A DNA stretch of 64,000 bases from Flexivirga oryzae (GTDB lineage Bacteria > Actinomycetota > Actinomycetes > Actinomycetales > Dermatophilaceae), in contig NZ_JACHVQ010000001.1 in the NCBI RefSeq assembly GCF_014190805.1, positions 372,001 to 436,000 of the forward strand. The letters are read 5' to 3'. The translations under genes were made by a program, and so were the position numbers. Below are positions 1 to 8,687 of the stretch, in pieces (positions within the stretch are counted from its first letter, which is position 1; each line of letters starts with the position of its first letter). The notes under the pieces are model-generated. The model saw only the letters and a list, made by a program, of their open reading frames with translations, was not told the origin of the DNA and ran no database searches.

Positions 1-483
1 CGCGCCTCCCGGGCGGCCGGTGTCACCGACGAGGAAGCGACCGACCCGGCGTTGCTGGAGCCCGAGTACGACTTCCGCCAACTGTCGGACGCCGGCTCGT
101 TCACCGTCGGCCCGTTCACGGTGACGGCGTACCGGGTCAACCACCCGGTCGAGGCCTACGGCGTGCGGGTCGCGGCCGACGGGAAGGTGCTGGCCTACAC
201 CGGCGACACCGACACCACGCCGGCGCTGAGCCCGCTGCTGACCGGCGCGGACCTGGCGCTGACCGACTCCGCCTTCTCCGACGGCCGCGACGACGACGTC
301 ACCGGCATCCACCTGTCCGGCTCGCGCGCCGCGAAGGCCGCGGTCGACGCCGGCGGGGTGCGACGGCTGATGCTCACCCACATCCCCGCCTGGAACGACC
401 GGGAGGACTGCCGCGCGCAGGCCGCCGCGATCTGGCCGGGCGACGTGGAGCTCGCGGAGCCGTTCGCGTCATACGACATCTGA
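1..483 (+). CDS. MBL-fold metallo-hydrolase, C-terminal part (5' end outside window)
   Basis: This is the last 160 residues of a metallo-beta-lactamase-fold hydrolase. The frame is open from the first base, so the start and the HxHxDH zinc motif lie upstream of the window. The remaining signatures are the aspartate-bearing strand YTGDTDTT at about visible residue 66, the strand ALTDSAF, a HLSG histidine and LTHIPAW near the end. In mycobacteria the gene before rph and rdgB is Rv1339, an atypical class II cyclic-nucleotide phosphodiesterase. Here rph-rdgB follow after two reverse-strand genes, so a cAMP phosphodiesterase role is inferred from family and synteny and is not shown by the visible residues. 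The gene converges on the zinc-ribbon gene across a tandem repeat tract. Confidence 0.8.
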   Translation, partial: RASRAAGVTDEEATDPALLEPEYDFRQLSDAGSFTVGPFTVTAYRVNHPVEAYGVRVAADGKVLAYTGDTDTTPALSPLLTGADLALTDSAFSDGRDDDVTGIHLSGSRAAKAAVDAGGVRRLMLTHIPAWNDREDCRAQAAAIWPGDVELAEPFASYDI

Positions 484-498
484 GGCGCGCGGCGGCGC

Positions 499-845
499 GT
501 CCCGAAGTCGCGACGGTCGCGGGGTGGGGCCGGGTTTCGCGGAGAATGCGTCCCGAAGTCGCGACGGTCGCGGGGTGGGGCCGGGTTTCGCGGAGAATGC
601 GTCCCGAAGTCGCGACGGTCGCGGGGTGGGGCCGGGTTTCGCGTGGGAATGCGTCCCGAAGTCGCGACGGTCGGTATGTCGGGACGGGTTGTGTGGGGGA
701 TGGCGTCCCGAAGTCGCGACGGTCGGTATGTCGGGACGGGTATCGCGGGGGATGGTGTCCCGAAGTCGCGACGGTCGGTATGTCGGGACGGGTTGTATGG
801 GGGATGGTGTCCCGAAGTCGCGACGGTCGGTATGTCGGGACGCGC
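499..845. repeat. Seven tandem 51/52-bp repeats in a convergent intergenic region
   Basis: The 20-mer gtcccgaagtcgcgacggtc occurs seven times, starting at 499, 550, 601, 653, 705, 757 and 809. The period is 51 bp for the first two steps and 52 bp after that. The first three units continue with a G-rich tail (cggggtggggccgggtttcg). The last four continue with ggtatgtcgggac, whose tcgggac pairs with the leading gtcccga to give a 7-bp stem per unit, for example 653-685. The core gtcgcgac is itself palindromic. The tract fills the 373-bp gap between the hydrolase stop and the zinc-ribbon gene stop, and I see no supported gene in it. Its position suggests a 3'-end structure or terminator-like role, which is inference. 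Confidence 0.9.
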
Positions 846-856
846 CGCGGCGCCGG

Positions 857-2080
857 TCAGCTGCCCTTGACCAGCGTCACCACCACGATGACGATCGCGA
901 TCACGATGATCGCCGCGATCACGGCGGCGGTGATCTTGACCTTGCTCCACGGCCGGCGGCCCTGCACCTCGCCGGTGACGCCGTTGATGAAGACCTGGAA
1001 CGGTTTGCCCTCGAACGTCACGGTCAACAGCCACACCGGCAGCAGCAACTGCGCGAAGGTCAGCGTGTTGAACGTGGTGTGCACGTTCCCGACCCGCTGC
1101 TCGTCCCCGCCGATGTCGCGGCGGACGGTCTGGTTGATCTCCTGGTCCATCTGCTGCTTGGCCCCGCCCTCGAACCGGTCCTGGGCGTCCTCGTCGTACG
1201 TCCGGCTGAGGTGGCCGGCGACGTACTGCGGCGAGTAGGGGCGGGCCGCCGGGATGGGCCAGGGTTCGAGCGCGACAACCTTCTTGTGGTCCAGGCCGGT
1301 GTTGGCCGGTTCGAGCACGTCCTGGAACGAGTTCGACACCGTGCCGGAGGTGGGCCACCAGCGGGTGCGGGTCTCGGTGTGCCGGTTGTCGCCCTCGCCG
1401 ACCTCCACCGTGTAGTGCTCGCCGCGCTGCCCGGTGTAGTCGGTCACCGTCTGGGCGTCATACGTGAAGTAGCTCAGGTAGATGCTGGTGAACGACCCGA
1501 CCTGGCGGTAGGTCTTGAACTCGCGGGGCGCGAACCACCGGCTGTTGATCCACTTCTCGACGTTCTCGCGCGCGGCCCGCTCGTCGATCTGGAACGGCAG
1601 GACCCCGTCGATCGGGAGCCGCTCAGGTGCCTTCTGCAGGTCGTTGCGCTGGATCGGGGTGGCACAGTAGGGGCACCTGGTGGCGGTCAGGGTGCCGTTG
1701 AAAGACGTTCTGCCGCCACAGTTCTGGCAGACCACCTCACGGGTGAGCGACTGCGGCCCCTGCTGGCCGTCGGCCGCGACGCGGGCCGCGAGCTCGTGCA
1801 TCGCCGCCCGCAGATCGCGCTTGTGTACGTTGCCCTGGGGTGCGGTGATGACCTCGCCGTGCCCGCACGAACGACACAGCAACTGGTCGTGGCCCGGGTC
1901 GTAGAAGAGGTTCGCGCCGCACTGCGGGCACGGGTAGGTGCGCGTCTGTTCCGAGTGCTGGATCTGCGCCGGGTCCTGCAGTGCACCCGGGTCGGGCAGG
2001 CGCGTCGGTTGCGGCAGCGGGGGCGGCGTGGGCAGCGGTGGTGGCTGCTGCTGGTGGTCGTCTCGCGTCTCGTCGGTCAT
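857..2080 (-). CDS. Double zinc-ribbon protein with C-terminal membrane anchor
   Basis: This 407-residue protein has a Pro/Gln-rich N-terminus (residues 10-45) and two four-cysteine zinc ribbons: CPQC/CRSC at Cys51, 54, 69 and 72, and CQNC/CPYC at Cys118, 121, 136 and 139. A central domain has conserved YFTY and WWPTSG stretches. A single hydrophobic helix of Ile/Val/Ala lies at about 383-404, leaving only a few residues after it, so it looks tail-anchored with the bulk in the cytoplasm. Such proteins are often annotated as helicase or TFIIB-like from the zinc ribbons alone, and no helicase motif is present. It follows the SPFH gene by 10 bp on the same strand, so the two are probably co-transcribed and may form a membrane-associated pair. 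The biochemical function is unknown. Confidence 0.75.
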   Translation of the reverse strand: MTDETRDDHQQQPPPLPTPPPLPQPTRLPDPGALQDPAQIQHSEQTRTYPCPQCGANLFYDPGHDQLLCRSCGHGEVITAPQGNVHKRDLRAAMHELAARVAADGQQGPQSLTREVVCQNCGGRTSFNGTLTATRCPYCATPIQRNDLQKAPERLPIDGVLPFQIDERAARENVEKWINSRWFAPREFKTYRQVGSFTSIYLSYFTYDAQTVTDYTGQRGEHYTVEVGEGDNRHTETRTRWWPTSGTVSNSFQDVLEPANTGLDHKKVVALEPWPIPAARPYSPQYVAGHLSRTYDEDAQDRFEGGAKQQMDQEINQTVRRDIGGDEQRVGNVHTTFNTLTFAQLLLPVWLLTVTFEGKPFQVFINGVTGEVQGRRPWSKVKITAAVIAAIIVIAIVIVVVTLVKGS

Positions 2081-2090
2081 CGGTATGACG

Positions 2091-3266
2091 TCACTCCGCG
2101 GGCGCAGCAGGCGGGGTGGCCGGCGGCGCCGGGGGAGCCGGGGCGGCGGCGTCCGGCAGCGGCGGTGGAGTCGGTGCGAACAGTCCGGCCAGCTCGGGCA
2201 CCGAGGACGCGGCGGCCCAGGCCGCCATACCGGCCGCCCACACCAGCGAGTCCGGCGTCACCTGGCCGGAGGCGCGCAGCTGGTCGACGGTGAACGGGCC
2301 CTGCTGCTGACCGCCCACCGCGACGTAGAACGTCTTGCCGCCGGGCAGCGGCGGCGGGCTGCCGGCCGGCGCACCACCCAGCGAACCGGCGGCCTGGCCG
2401 GCCATCTGGGCGCCCATCGCCGCGCCCATCCCGGCGGCCATCATCTGACCCATCGCACCACCACCGGGGTTGCCGGCGGCCGTGGTCATCGCCTCGGCGG
2501 CCATCGCCTGCTGGTAGCGCTGCATGTCGCCGAGGTTGTTCGTCCACCCGGCCGCCTCCACGCCCTTGGCCACACCGCGGGTCATGGCGTTGGTGATCTC
2601 GTCCGGCAGCGAGATGTTCATGGTGATCGAGTCGATGCCCAGGCCGTATTCGTCGTCGACCCGCTCGGCGACGAAGCCGCGCAGCTTGTCCGACAGTTCG
2701 ACCTGCTTGCCCTGCAGGTCGATCACGCCGAGCTTGGTGTCCATCACCAGGTCGGAGAACGCCAGCGTGATCACCCGCCGCAGCAGTTCACCGATCTCGT
2801 CGATGTTCACCTGGGAGTCGGTGCCGATGACCTCGCGCAGGAAGATCGCCGGGTCGATGACGCGCACCACGCACAGCCCGTTGGCGCGCAGCTGCACCAT
2901 CTTGAAGTCGGGGTCGCGGACGGTCACCGGGTTTGCGGTGCCCCACCGGAAGTCGGTGACCGGCCGGGTGTTGATGAAGTAGACCTCGCTGCGGAAGGGC
3001 GAGTTGAAGCCGTGCTGCCAGCCCTGCAGCGTCGCCAGGATGGGGAGGTTCTCGGTGGTCAGCTCGTACATGCCCGGGCCGAACCGGTCGGCCAGCTTGC
3101 CGGTGTGCACGAACACCGCTTCCTGCCCCTCCCGGACGATCAGCTTCGCGCCGTTCTTGATCTCGTTGTTGTAGCGCGGGAAGCGCCAGGCCAGTGCCGA
3201 ATGTGAGTCATCGATCCACTCGATGATGTCGACGAGTTCCCCGCGAAGCTTGTCCATGAGTCCCAT
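2091..3266 (-). CDS. SPFH (band 7) domain protein with C-terminal GYF_2 domain
   Basis: This 391-residue protein begins [17 protein letters not shown] and has an SPFH-like domain over roughly residues 25-230 ([22 protein letters not shown], then [14 protein letters not shown]). A Gly/Ala/Met-rich low-complexity stretch follows. The C-terminal module [18 protein letters not shown] with [11 protein letters not shown] matches the GYF_2 (DUF4339) fold. It belongs to the group often labelled virion-core-protein-like SPFH. The in-frame ATG at 3266 is chosen because the SPFH N-terminus starts there; residues encoded further upstream look non-conserved. It leads a two-gene unit with the zinc-ribbon gene and is divergent from rph. 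It probably acts as an oligomeric membrane scaffold, which is inference from the family. Confidence 0.8.
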   Translation of the reverse strand: MGLMDKLRGELVDIIEWIDDSHSALAWRFPRYNNEIKNGAKLIVREGQEAVFVHTGKLADRFGPGMYELTTENLPILATLQGWQHGFNSPFRSEVYFINTRPVTDFRWGTANPVTVRDPDFKMVQLRANGLCVVRVIDPAIFLREVIGTDSQVNIDEIGELLRRVITLAFSDLVMDTKLGVIDLQGKQVELSDKLRGFVAERVDDEYGLGIDSITMNISLPDEITNAMTRGVAKGVEAAGWTNNLGDMQRYQQAMAAEAMTTAAGNPGGGAMGQMMAAGMGAAMGAQMAGQAAGSLGGAPAGSPPPLPGGKTFYVAVGGQQQGPFTVDQLRASGQVTPDSLVWAAGMAAWAAASSVPELAGLFAPTPPPLPDAAAPAPPAPPATPPAAPAE

Positions 3267-3341
3267 GACGCACAGCTTAGGTAATAACTGCGCACTGTCC
3301 GGTCGGTCTTCCCGAACCCCCGGTGAAATCGAGACCCCCGC

Positions 3342-3363
3342 GATCGAGCGGCACCGCTCGATC
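3342..3363. promoter_or_regulatory. Perfect 10-bp inverted repeat upstream of rph
   Basis: gatcgagcgg and ccgctcgatc are separated by two bases, giving a 22-bp dyad 34 bp before the rph start and about 75 bp before the divergent SPFH start. It could be an operator or a leader hairpin. No matching regulator is adjacent. Confidence 0.5.
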
Positions 3364-3396
3364 CCTGGGCTGCGGCGCTCTCCTACTCTTGCAGGC

Positions 3397-4155
3397 ATGA
3401 CTGACGACGTGACCCGACATGACGGCCGTGCCCCCGACCAGCTGCGCGAGGTGCGCATCACCCGCAACTGGCTGGATCACGCCGAGGGCAGCGTGCTGGT
3501 TGAGTTCGGCAAGACCCGCGTGCTCGTGGCGGCGTCGTTCACCGCGGGCGTGCCGCGGTGGCTGTCCGGTCAGGGCACCGGCTGGGTGACCGCGGAGTAC
3601 GAGATGCTGCCGCGTGCCACCAACACCCGCTCGGCCCGCGAGTCCCGCAAGGGCAAGGTCGGCGGCCGCACGCACGAGATCTCCCGGCTGATCGGACGCT
3701 CGCTGCGCGCGATCATCGACACCAAGGCGCTCGGCGAGAACACCATCGTCCTCGACTGTGACGTGCTGCAGGCCGACGGCGGGACCCGCACGGCCTCGAT
3801 CACCGGCGCGTATGTCGCCCTGGCCGACGCGGTTGCCGACGCCCGGGAGCGTGGCCTGATCGCGGCGAAGGCGCAGCCGCTCACCGGCTCGATCGCCGCG
3901 GTGAGCGTCGGCATCGTCAAGGGCACGCCGGTGCTCGATCTGGACTACCCCGAGGACTCCACCGCCGAGACCGACATGAACGTCGTGATGACCGGTGCCG
4001 GTGGTTTCGTCGAGGTGCAGGGGACCGCCGAGGGGGCTCCGTTCGATCGGGCCGAGCTCGACCGGTTGCTTGCGTTGGCGGAGAAGGGGATCGGCGATCT
4101 CACCGCACTGCAGCAGGCCGCACTGGACGCTCCGGCTCGGGAGCGCTCACGGTGA
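3397..4155 (+). CDS. rph: Ribonuclease PH
   Basis: This phosphorolytic 3'-5' exoribonuclease trims tRNA precursor 3' ends. At 252 residues it has the family's normal length. It carries the conserved start [22 protein letters not shown], the RNA-binding loop region ([31 protein letters not shown], read at 3616-3708), the [18 protein letters not shown] block and the [31 protein letters not shown] block near the end. The ATG at 3397 is chosen because it gives the usual short leader ([17 protein letters not shown]); the frame upstream is open but not conserved. Its stop overlaps the GTG start of rdgB by four bases, so the two are translationally coupled. This order is common in actinobacteria. 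Confidence 0.97.
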   Translation: MTDDVTRHDGRAPDQLREVRITRNWLDHAEGSVLVEFGKTRVLVAASFTAGVPRWLSGQGTGWVTAEYEMLPRATNTRSARESRKGKVGGRTHEISRLIGRSLRAIIDTKALGENTIVLDCDVLQADGGTRTASITGAYVALADAVADARERGLIAAKAQPLTGSIAAVSVGIVKGTPVLDLDYPEDSTAETDMNVVMTGAGGFVEVQGTAEGAPFDRAELDRLLALAEKGIGDLTALQQAALDAPARERSR

Positions 4156-4769
4156 GTGCCTATCGCGAACTCGTCCTGGCCACCCGCAACGAGGGCAAGC
4201 TGCGGGAGATGCAGCAGCTGGTCGCGGAGGAGCCGGCGCTCGCCGACGTCACGGTCGTGTCGGTCGCGTCCTTCCCGGACGTCGAGGACGTCGTCGAGAC
4301 GGGCGTGACGTTCCTGGAGAACTCGGCACTGAAAGCGCACGCAGTCGCGCAGGCGACGGGATTGCCTGCGATTGCTGATGATTCGGGGTTGTCTGTGGAG
4401 GTGCTCGGCGGTTGCCCGGGTGTCTTCTCGGCGCGCTGGTCCGGCACACACGGCGCGGACCAGGCGAACATCGACCTCCTGCTCGCCCAGACCGCCGACG
4501 TCTCGGCGGAGCGGCTCGCAGCGAAGTTCGTCTGCTGCGTGGTGCTCGCCCTGCCGGACGGGACCGAGCGCTCGCGGATTGGCGAGGTGCACGGCCGGAT
4601 CTCGCGCAATCAACGTGGTGACAACGGATTCGGCTACGACCCGATCTTCGAGCTGCCCGACGGCCGGTCGATGGCCGAGCTGGGTGCGGAGGAGAAGAAC
4701 GCCATCTCGCACCGCGGCACGGCGCTGCGCGCACTGCGGCCGGATATTACGGAGTTGTTAGGAAACTAG
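4152..4769 (+). CDS. rdgB: RdgB/HAM1 family non-canonical purine NTP pyrophosphatase
   Basis: This 205-residue enzyme hydrolyses dITP, ITP and XTP to monophosphates and so clears deaminated purines from the nucleotide pool. It shows the family signatures in order: [12 protein letters not shown] at about residue 10, [24 protein letters not shown] with the metal-binding acidic pair, [17 protein letters not shown] and the C-terminal [12 protein letters not shown]. The GTG start at 4152 overlaps the rph stop (gtga), so it is the second gene of an rph-rdgB unit. The following gene starts 23 bp downstream and has a different type of function. Confidence 0.97.
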   Translation: MSAYRELVLATRNEGKLREMQQLVAEEPALADVTVVSVASFPDVEDVVETGVTFLENSALKAHAVAQATGLPAIADDSGLSVEVLGGCPGVFSARWSGTHGADQANIDLLLAQTADVSAERLAAKFVCCVVLALPDGTERSRIGEVHGRISRNQRGDNGFGYDPIFELPDGRSMAELGAEEKNAISHRGTALRALRPDITELLGN

Positions 4770-4792
4770 ATCTCCCAGCGTGCGGTGCGACC

Positions 4793-6385
4793 ATGGAGCA
4801 CGTGGTCACGCAACACGCCGACCCGGCGACGCAACACGAACCGGTGACTCCTCCCAGTCGTGGATTACTTGCGGCGGTCGGTGGATTGGTCGGCGGCGTC
4901 GTCACGGTCGGCGTCGCCGAGTTCCTCGCCGGGGTCTTCCTCCGGCTGGGCTGGAGCGACGGGACGCCCTCACCGGTGCTGGCGGTGGGCGGGGCCTTCA
5001 TCGACCGCACACCGCCGTGGCTGAAGACGTTCGCGGTCGACAACTTCGGCACCCACGACAAGCAGGTCCTGCTGGCCGGTATGGCGGTCGTGCTCACCGT
5101 GCTCAGTCTGCTGATCGGGCGCTTGTGCCGGCGTCATTTCACCGAGGCGCTCGTCGGGTTCGTCGTGCTGATCGCGATCGCCGCAGCCGCGGTGACCTCG
5201 CGCCCGCACGCCGCCGCCGTCGACCTCGGGCCGCTGCTGATCGGTGCCGTCCTCGGGTTGCTGACCCTGTTCTGGTGGCGCGACCGCATCCTGCTGGCGG
5301 CCGGCCCCGCCGATCCGTCCGCGACCACCCGGCGGGCCGCGCTCGCGGGGGTGGGCGCGATCGTCGGTGCCGCCGTGCTCGGCTTCGCCGGGCGGGCCTG
5401 GGGCAACGGCGCCCGGGCGGTGCAGTCCGCACGCGCCGCGTTCGTGCTGCCGCATGTCGCGCACCCGGTGACGGTGCCACGTGGCGCCTCCGTCGGAGTG
5501 GCGGGGGTGACGCCATACATCGTGCCGAGCGGCGACTTCTACCGCATCGACACCGCCATCGTCGTGCCCCAGGTGGATCCGGCGTCCTGGAAGCTGCGGG
5601 TGACCGGGATGGTGGACCACGAGGTCGAGATCGACTGGGAAACCTTGCGTTCCAGATCCACGCAGCAGGCGATGATCACGCTGATGTGTGTCTCCAACGA
5701 GGTCGGCGGCAACCTCATCGGCAACACCATCTGGACCGGCTGGCCGGTGCGTGAGCTGCTGGCGCAGGCGGGCGTGCAAGCCGGGGCGGACATGGTGCTG
5801 TCGCGCAGCGTGGACGGCTTCACCGCGGGCACACCGCTGCCCGCGCTGACCGACGGCCGCAACGCCCTCATCGCGATCGCGATGGACGGTGAGGCGCTGC
5901 CGGCCGAGCACGGTTTCCCGGCCCGGCTGGTGGTGCCCGGGCTCTACGGCTACGTGTCCGCGACCAAGTGGGTGACCGAGCTGAAGGTCACGACGTTCGC
6001 CCGGGACGCCGGCTACTGGACGCCGCGCGGCTGGTCGGCCCGCGGACCGGTGAAGACCTCCTCGCGCATCGACGTGCCGCGCAGCGGCGCGAAGGTGGCC
6101 GCGGGAACCGTGGCGGTCGCCGGGGTCGCGTGGCACCAGCACGTCGGGATCGCGAAGGTGCAGGTGCGTGTCGACGACGGGCCGTGGCGGGACGCTCGCC
6201 TGGGCGCCGCCGCGAACATCGATGTATGGCGCCAATGGGTCTACGAATGGCAGGCGACCCCGGGGCACCACACGCTGACCGTACGTGCGGTCGACGATTC
6301 GGGCGCGGTCCAGATCGCCGCGCAGGCGCCGCCCGCTCCGAACGGATCGACGGGGTACCACTCGGTCTCGGTGACGGTCCACTGA
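4793..6385 (+). CDS. Membrane-anchored molybdopterin oxidoreductase (sulfite oxidase family)
   Basis: This 530-residue protein has about five hydrophobic segments in its first 200 residues, followed by an extracytoplasmic sulfite-oxidase-type molybdopterin domain (FYRIDTAIVVPQVDPASWKLRVTG onward). The family's Mo-coordinating cysteine is visible in TLMCVSNEVGGNLIGN at Cys299. The C-terminal 100 residues form the Ig-like dimerisation domain (VAGVAWHQHVGIAKVQVRVD, then WRQWVYEW). The architecture matches actinobacterial membrane-anchored YedY/SUOX-like proteins, whose physiological substrates are mostly unknown. The start at 4793 is the first ATG after rdgB. It may be part of the same transcription unit, given the 23-bp gap. 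Confidence 0.88.
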   Translation: MEHVVTQHADPATQHEPVTPPSRGLLAAVGGLVGGVVTVGVAEFLAGVFLRLGWSDGTPSPVLAVGGAFIDRTPPWLKTFAVDNFGTHDKQVLLAGMAVVLTVLSLLIGRLCRRHFTEALVGFVVLIAIAAAAVTSRPHAAAVDLGPLLIGAVLGLLTLFWWRDRILLAAGPADPSATTRRAALAGVGAIVGAAVLGFAGRAWGNGARAVQSARAAFVLPHVAHPVTVPRGASVGVAGVTPYIVPSGDFYRIDTAIVVPQVDPASWKLRVTGMVDHEVEIDWETLRSRSTQQAMITLMCVSNEVGGNLIGNTIWTGWPVRELLAQAGVQAGADMVLSRSVDGFTAGTPLPALTDGRNALIAIAMDGEALPAEHGFPARLVVPGLYGYVSATKWVTELKVTTFARDAGYWTPRGWSARGPVKTSSRIDVPRSGAKVAAGTVAVAGVAWHQHVGIAKVQVRVDDGPWRDARLGAAANIDVWRQWVYEWQATPGHHTLTVRAVDDSGAVQIAAQAPPAPNGSTGYHSVSVTVH

Positions 6386-6430
6386 CCCGCGGAACGGAAC
6401 GGTCAACGGGTCCGGCCGCGTCCCACCCCC

Positions 6431-8146
6431 ATGACCTCGGGCGCCACCACGAAACGCAGCCTGCTCGGAGCGGTCGGATGCGGCGGGTGCGCAGCAGGTG
6501 CGGTGACCGTCGCCGTCGCCGCGTGGGTGCTGCCCGCCGATCGGGCCGTCGACCCGCGCGCGACCACCGGGCTCGGCTGGCTCGCGGCCCTCGTGCTGTT
6601 CATGGCATTCGTCGTCGGGCTCTACTGGTGGACCAGGGAATCCGGCCTGGCCCGGACGGCCTGGGTGGCACTCGCCGCGCTCTCCTTCGTCGGTGTCCTG
6701 GTCCGCTGCGTGTTCGTGCTGACGGCGGAGCACGGTGACGGGTTGATCGGGCGACAGCCGCTCGTCGCGTTGTACGGCGCTGCGGTCGGAGTCGTCGGTG
6801 CCGTGCTGTTCGTGCTGCTGCCGGACCGGGCAGCCGGGTCGGCCCGCGAATCGCTGCGTCGCGCGGTGGCAGCGACCGCGACCGCCCTCATCGTGGTGGG
6901 ACTCGGCTGCGCCATACCGGCTCCCGTGGCGTGGGGAGTGGTGAGCCACCCGTCGAACGTGATGCGCCAGCAGGCGATCCCGGCGTCGGTGTCCCGGGTG
7001 GCGTGGAGCGCCGCCGTCGGTGACGACGTCTCCGATGTCGTCCGGGTCACCGGGGGAGTCGCCGTGCTGACCTACACCGAGGTGGTGGGGGTCGACGGCC
7101 GGAGCGGCCGGCGGACATGGAGCTTCGCACGTCCTGGCGCAGATCTGGTGTCGATCCGATCCAACGGCGGGTCGCGAGTCCTGGTCACCTGGGTGGGTGG
7201 CTCCGCAGCCGCGGATCGGCCCTATCTGACCGTGCTGGACGGTGCGACGGGCCGGACCCTGTTCACCCGGCCATGGGATGTGAAGGCATCCGGGGAGGGC
7301 GCCTGGGATCTGGTCAGCGGCGACACGCTGGTGGTGCATCGGGCCGAAGACCGCAGGGTCGAAGGGTTTTCGCTGAGTACGGGCGATCGCAGCTGGACGT
7401 TCGATGCGGCGAAGGGCTGCACCGTCACCGGGGAAGCGCTGCGGACCACGATCGGCGTCGTCGTCGAAGAGCAGTGCGGTGGCCGTGGTCAGCTGATCTC
7501 ACTGAACGACGACGGCGAGGTGCGCTGGCGGCGTCGGGCGACGATGCCCGCACGGCCTCACGCGTCGCCCGGACCCGGCCTTCCCCTCGCCACGAACCTG
7601 GACGGCAGCCTGGTGACCGTCAGGTGGGCGACGGAGGACGTCCCGTCCCGGTACGGCGTGCTCGACGCGCGCACCGGCCGGCGCGTGACCGGCGACCGGG
7701 CGTACGGTCAACCGCTGCTCGGGCAGGTCTACGCCCTGGACGAGTCGTCGGACCGGGAACACGGGTTGCGCAACGTGCGGACCGGCGCGACGGTGGACGC
7801 CGGTTTCCGGAACTCCACCTGTCGTGGCGTGATCGGGTCCATCGGCATCGACCTGCGCGGCGGGATCGTGTGTCTGTCCAAGTCCGCGCTGTCCTCGCTC
7901 GACGGATCCGGAGGTGCGGTCGTCACCATGCAGCGGTGGGGCGGCGCGAGCCGGGACATTCCGGCCTCGCTGGGGGCACCCGTCGACGTCGGTGATCCGG
8001 GGTCGCTCGAAGACCGCACGCTGCGGGACATGCTGGCCTACTACGCGGGGCTCGGGAGAGTGCCGCTGCGGGTGATCGACGCCCAGGGCGCGGTCGTCGT
8101 CTGGGCGCCGTCGAGCGACGGAACGAAGCTGATCGGCCTGCGCTGA
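6431..8146 (+). CDS. Membrane protein with PQQ-like beta-propeller domain
   Basis: This 571-residue protein has five predicted N-terminal membrane helices (about residues 10-160), then an extracytoplasmic PQQ-type beta-propeller. The propeller is recognised by repeated strands such as GVAVLTYTEVVGVDGRSGRRTWSF, YLTVLDGATGRTLFTRPW and DTLVVHRAEDRRVEGFSLSTGDRSWTF, where a DGxTG-type turn is followed by a Trp/Phe. Two cysteines in the propeller (KGCTVTGE and EEQCGG) could pair. No catalytic residues of quinoprotein dehydrogenases are recognisable, so it is more likely a structural or sensing propeller. It lies 45 bp after the molybdopterin oxidoreductase on the same strand; whether they cooperate is unknown. 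Confidence 0.7.
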   Translation: MTSGATTKRSLLGAVGCGGCAAGAVTVAVAAWVLPADRAVDPRATTGLGWLAALVLFMAFVVGLYWWTRESGLARTAWVALAALSFVGVLVRCVFVLTAEHGDGLIGRQPLVALYGAAVGVVGAVLFVLLPDRAAGSARESLRRAVAATATALIVVGLGCAIPAPVAWGVVSHPSNVMRQQAIPASVSRVAWSAAVGDDVSDVVRVTGGVAVLTYTEVVGVDGRSGRRTWSFARPGADLVSIRSNGGSRVLVTWVGGSAAADRPYLTVLDGATGRTLFTRPWDVKASGEGAWDLVSGDTLVVHRAEDRRVEGFSLSTGDRSWTFDAAKGCTVTGEALRTTIGVVVEEQCGGRGQLISLNDDGEVRWRRRATMPARPHASPGPGLPLATNLDGSLVTVRWATEDVPSRYGVLDARTGRRVTGDRAYGQPLLGQVYALDESSDREHGLRNVRTGATVDAGFRNSTCRGVIGSIGIDLRGGIVCLSKSALSSLDGSGGAVVTMQRWGGASRDIPASLGAPVDVGDPGSLEDRTLRDMLAYYAGLGRVPLRVIDAQGAVVVWAPSSDGTKLIGLR

Positions 8147-8182
8147 GACTCCGGGCAGGCCTGCGCGCCGCCCGCGGAGCGA

Positions 8183-8665
8183 TCAGCCGGACCAGGCTGC
8201 GAGGTCGAAACGGGTTGTGGGCAGGTCGAGTTCGCGCAACGCGATCCCCAGGTTGTGCACGCCGTCGTCACCGATGCGCGCTCGCCACCGGGCCGTGGCC
8301 TGCTCGAAGGCAGCCGCCGACAGGCGCAGGAATTCGGCTCCCCGTGCCGTCGGCTGCACGAGGACACGGCGTGCGTCGCCGGAGTCCGCCGTGCGCTCGA
8401 CGTAGCCCTCCCGCTCCAGGGATGCGATCGTCTTCGCAGCGGCCTGTTTGCTGACTCCGAGCGCTGCCGCGAGCTCAGCGTTGGTGCTACCCGATCCGAT
8501 CGCCTGGAGCGCGAAGCCGTGCGCCGGGCGAGAACCGGCATGTCCCCGCTGCGCGAGATCGCGGTGCGTTTCGTCGACCAGGTCGCGGAAGCCGGCCAGC
8601 AGTAGCAGCGCGAGATGCCAGCCGGGCACTTGATCGTCAACCGGGTTGTCTATATTGTCAACCAT
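8183..8665 (-). CDS. MarR family transcriptional regulator
   Basis: This 160-residue protein has a MarR winged helix: helix LQAIGSGSTNAELAAALGVSKQAAAKTIASLEREGYVERT, then the wing DSGDARRVLVQPTARGAEFL. It is divergent from a cupin gene whose start lies only 22 bp away. The ATG at 8665 (MVDNIDNPVDDQ) is my choice but has no clear ribosome binding site. A GTG at 8629 just before the conserved helix and an ATG at 8689 are alternatives. Two 15-bp dyads at 8636-8650 and 8657-8671 cover this start region. If they are operators, as their shape suggests, then the N-terminal DNxVDNIDNPVDD sequence is partly dictated by operator DNA, or translation starts at 8629. Confidence 0.85.
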   Translation of the reverse strand: MVDNIDNPVDDQVPGWHLALLLLAGFRDLVDETHRDLAQRGHAGSRPAHGFALQAIGSGSTNAELAAALGVSKQAAAKTIASLEREGYVERTADSGDARRVLVQPTARGAEFLRLSAAAFEQATARWRARIGDDGVHNLGIALRELDLPTTRFDLAAWSG

Positions 8666-8671
8666 GTTGTC
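8636..8671. promoter_or_regulatory. Two tandem MarR-type operators in the marR/cupin divergent region
   Basis: gtcaaccgggttgtc (8636-8650) and gtcaaccatgttgtc (8657-8671) are 15-bp quasi-palindromes with arms gtcaac/gttgtc. Their centres are 21 bp apart, which is two helical turns. They sit across the marR start and 17 bp before the cupin start codon. Binding by the adjacent MarR protein to repress both genes is inference. Confidence 0.6.
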
Positions 8672-8687
8672 TATCTTAGGAGATGTC

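Noticed and set aside
499..845. CRISPR-like array (20-bp repeats at about 52-bp period)
   Set aside because: The sequences between the repeats are themselves near-identical within each sub-type, so they are not spacers, and no cas genes are present.
195..1358. Long reverse-strand reading frame through the repeat tract
   Set aside because: It exists because the 51-bp units keep phase and GC-rich DNA lacks stops. Its product is repetitive (PRDRRDFGT) and it overlaps the real zinc-ribbon gene in another frame.
3223..3396. Extended N-terminus for rph from an upstream start
   Set aside because: The extra residues are non-conserved and cover the divergent promoter region with a 22-bp dyad; the ATG at 3397 matches the family N-terminus.
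4970..7339. 789-codon frame antisense to the molybdopterin oxidoreductase and propeller genes
   Set aside because: Domain-free, His/Arg/Gly/Asp-rich product opposite two genes with clear families.
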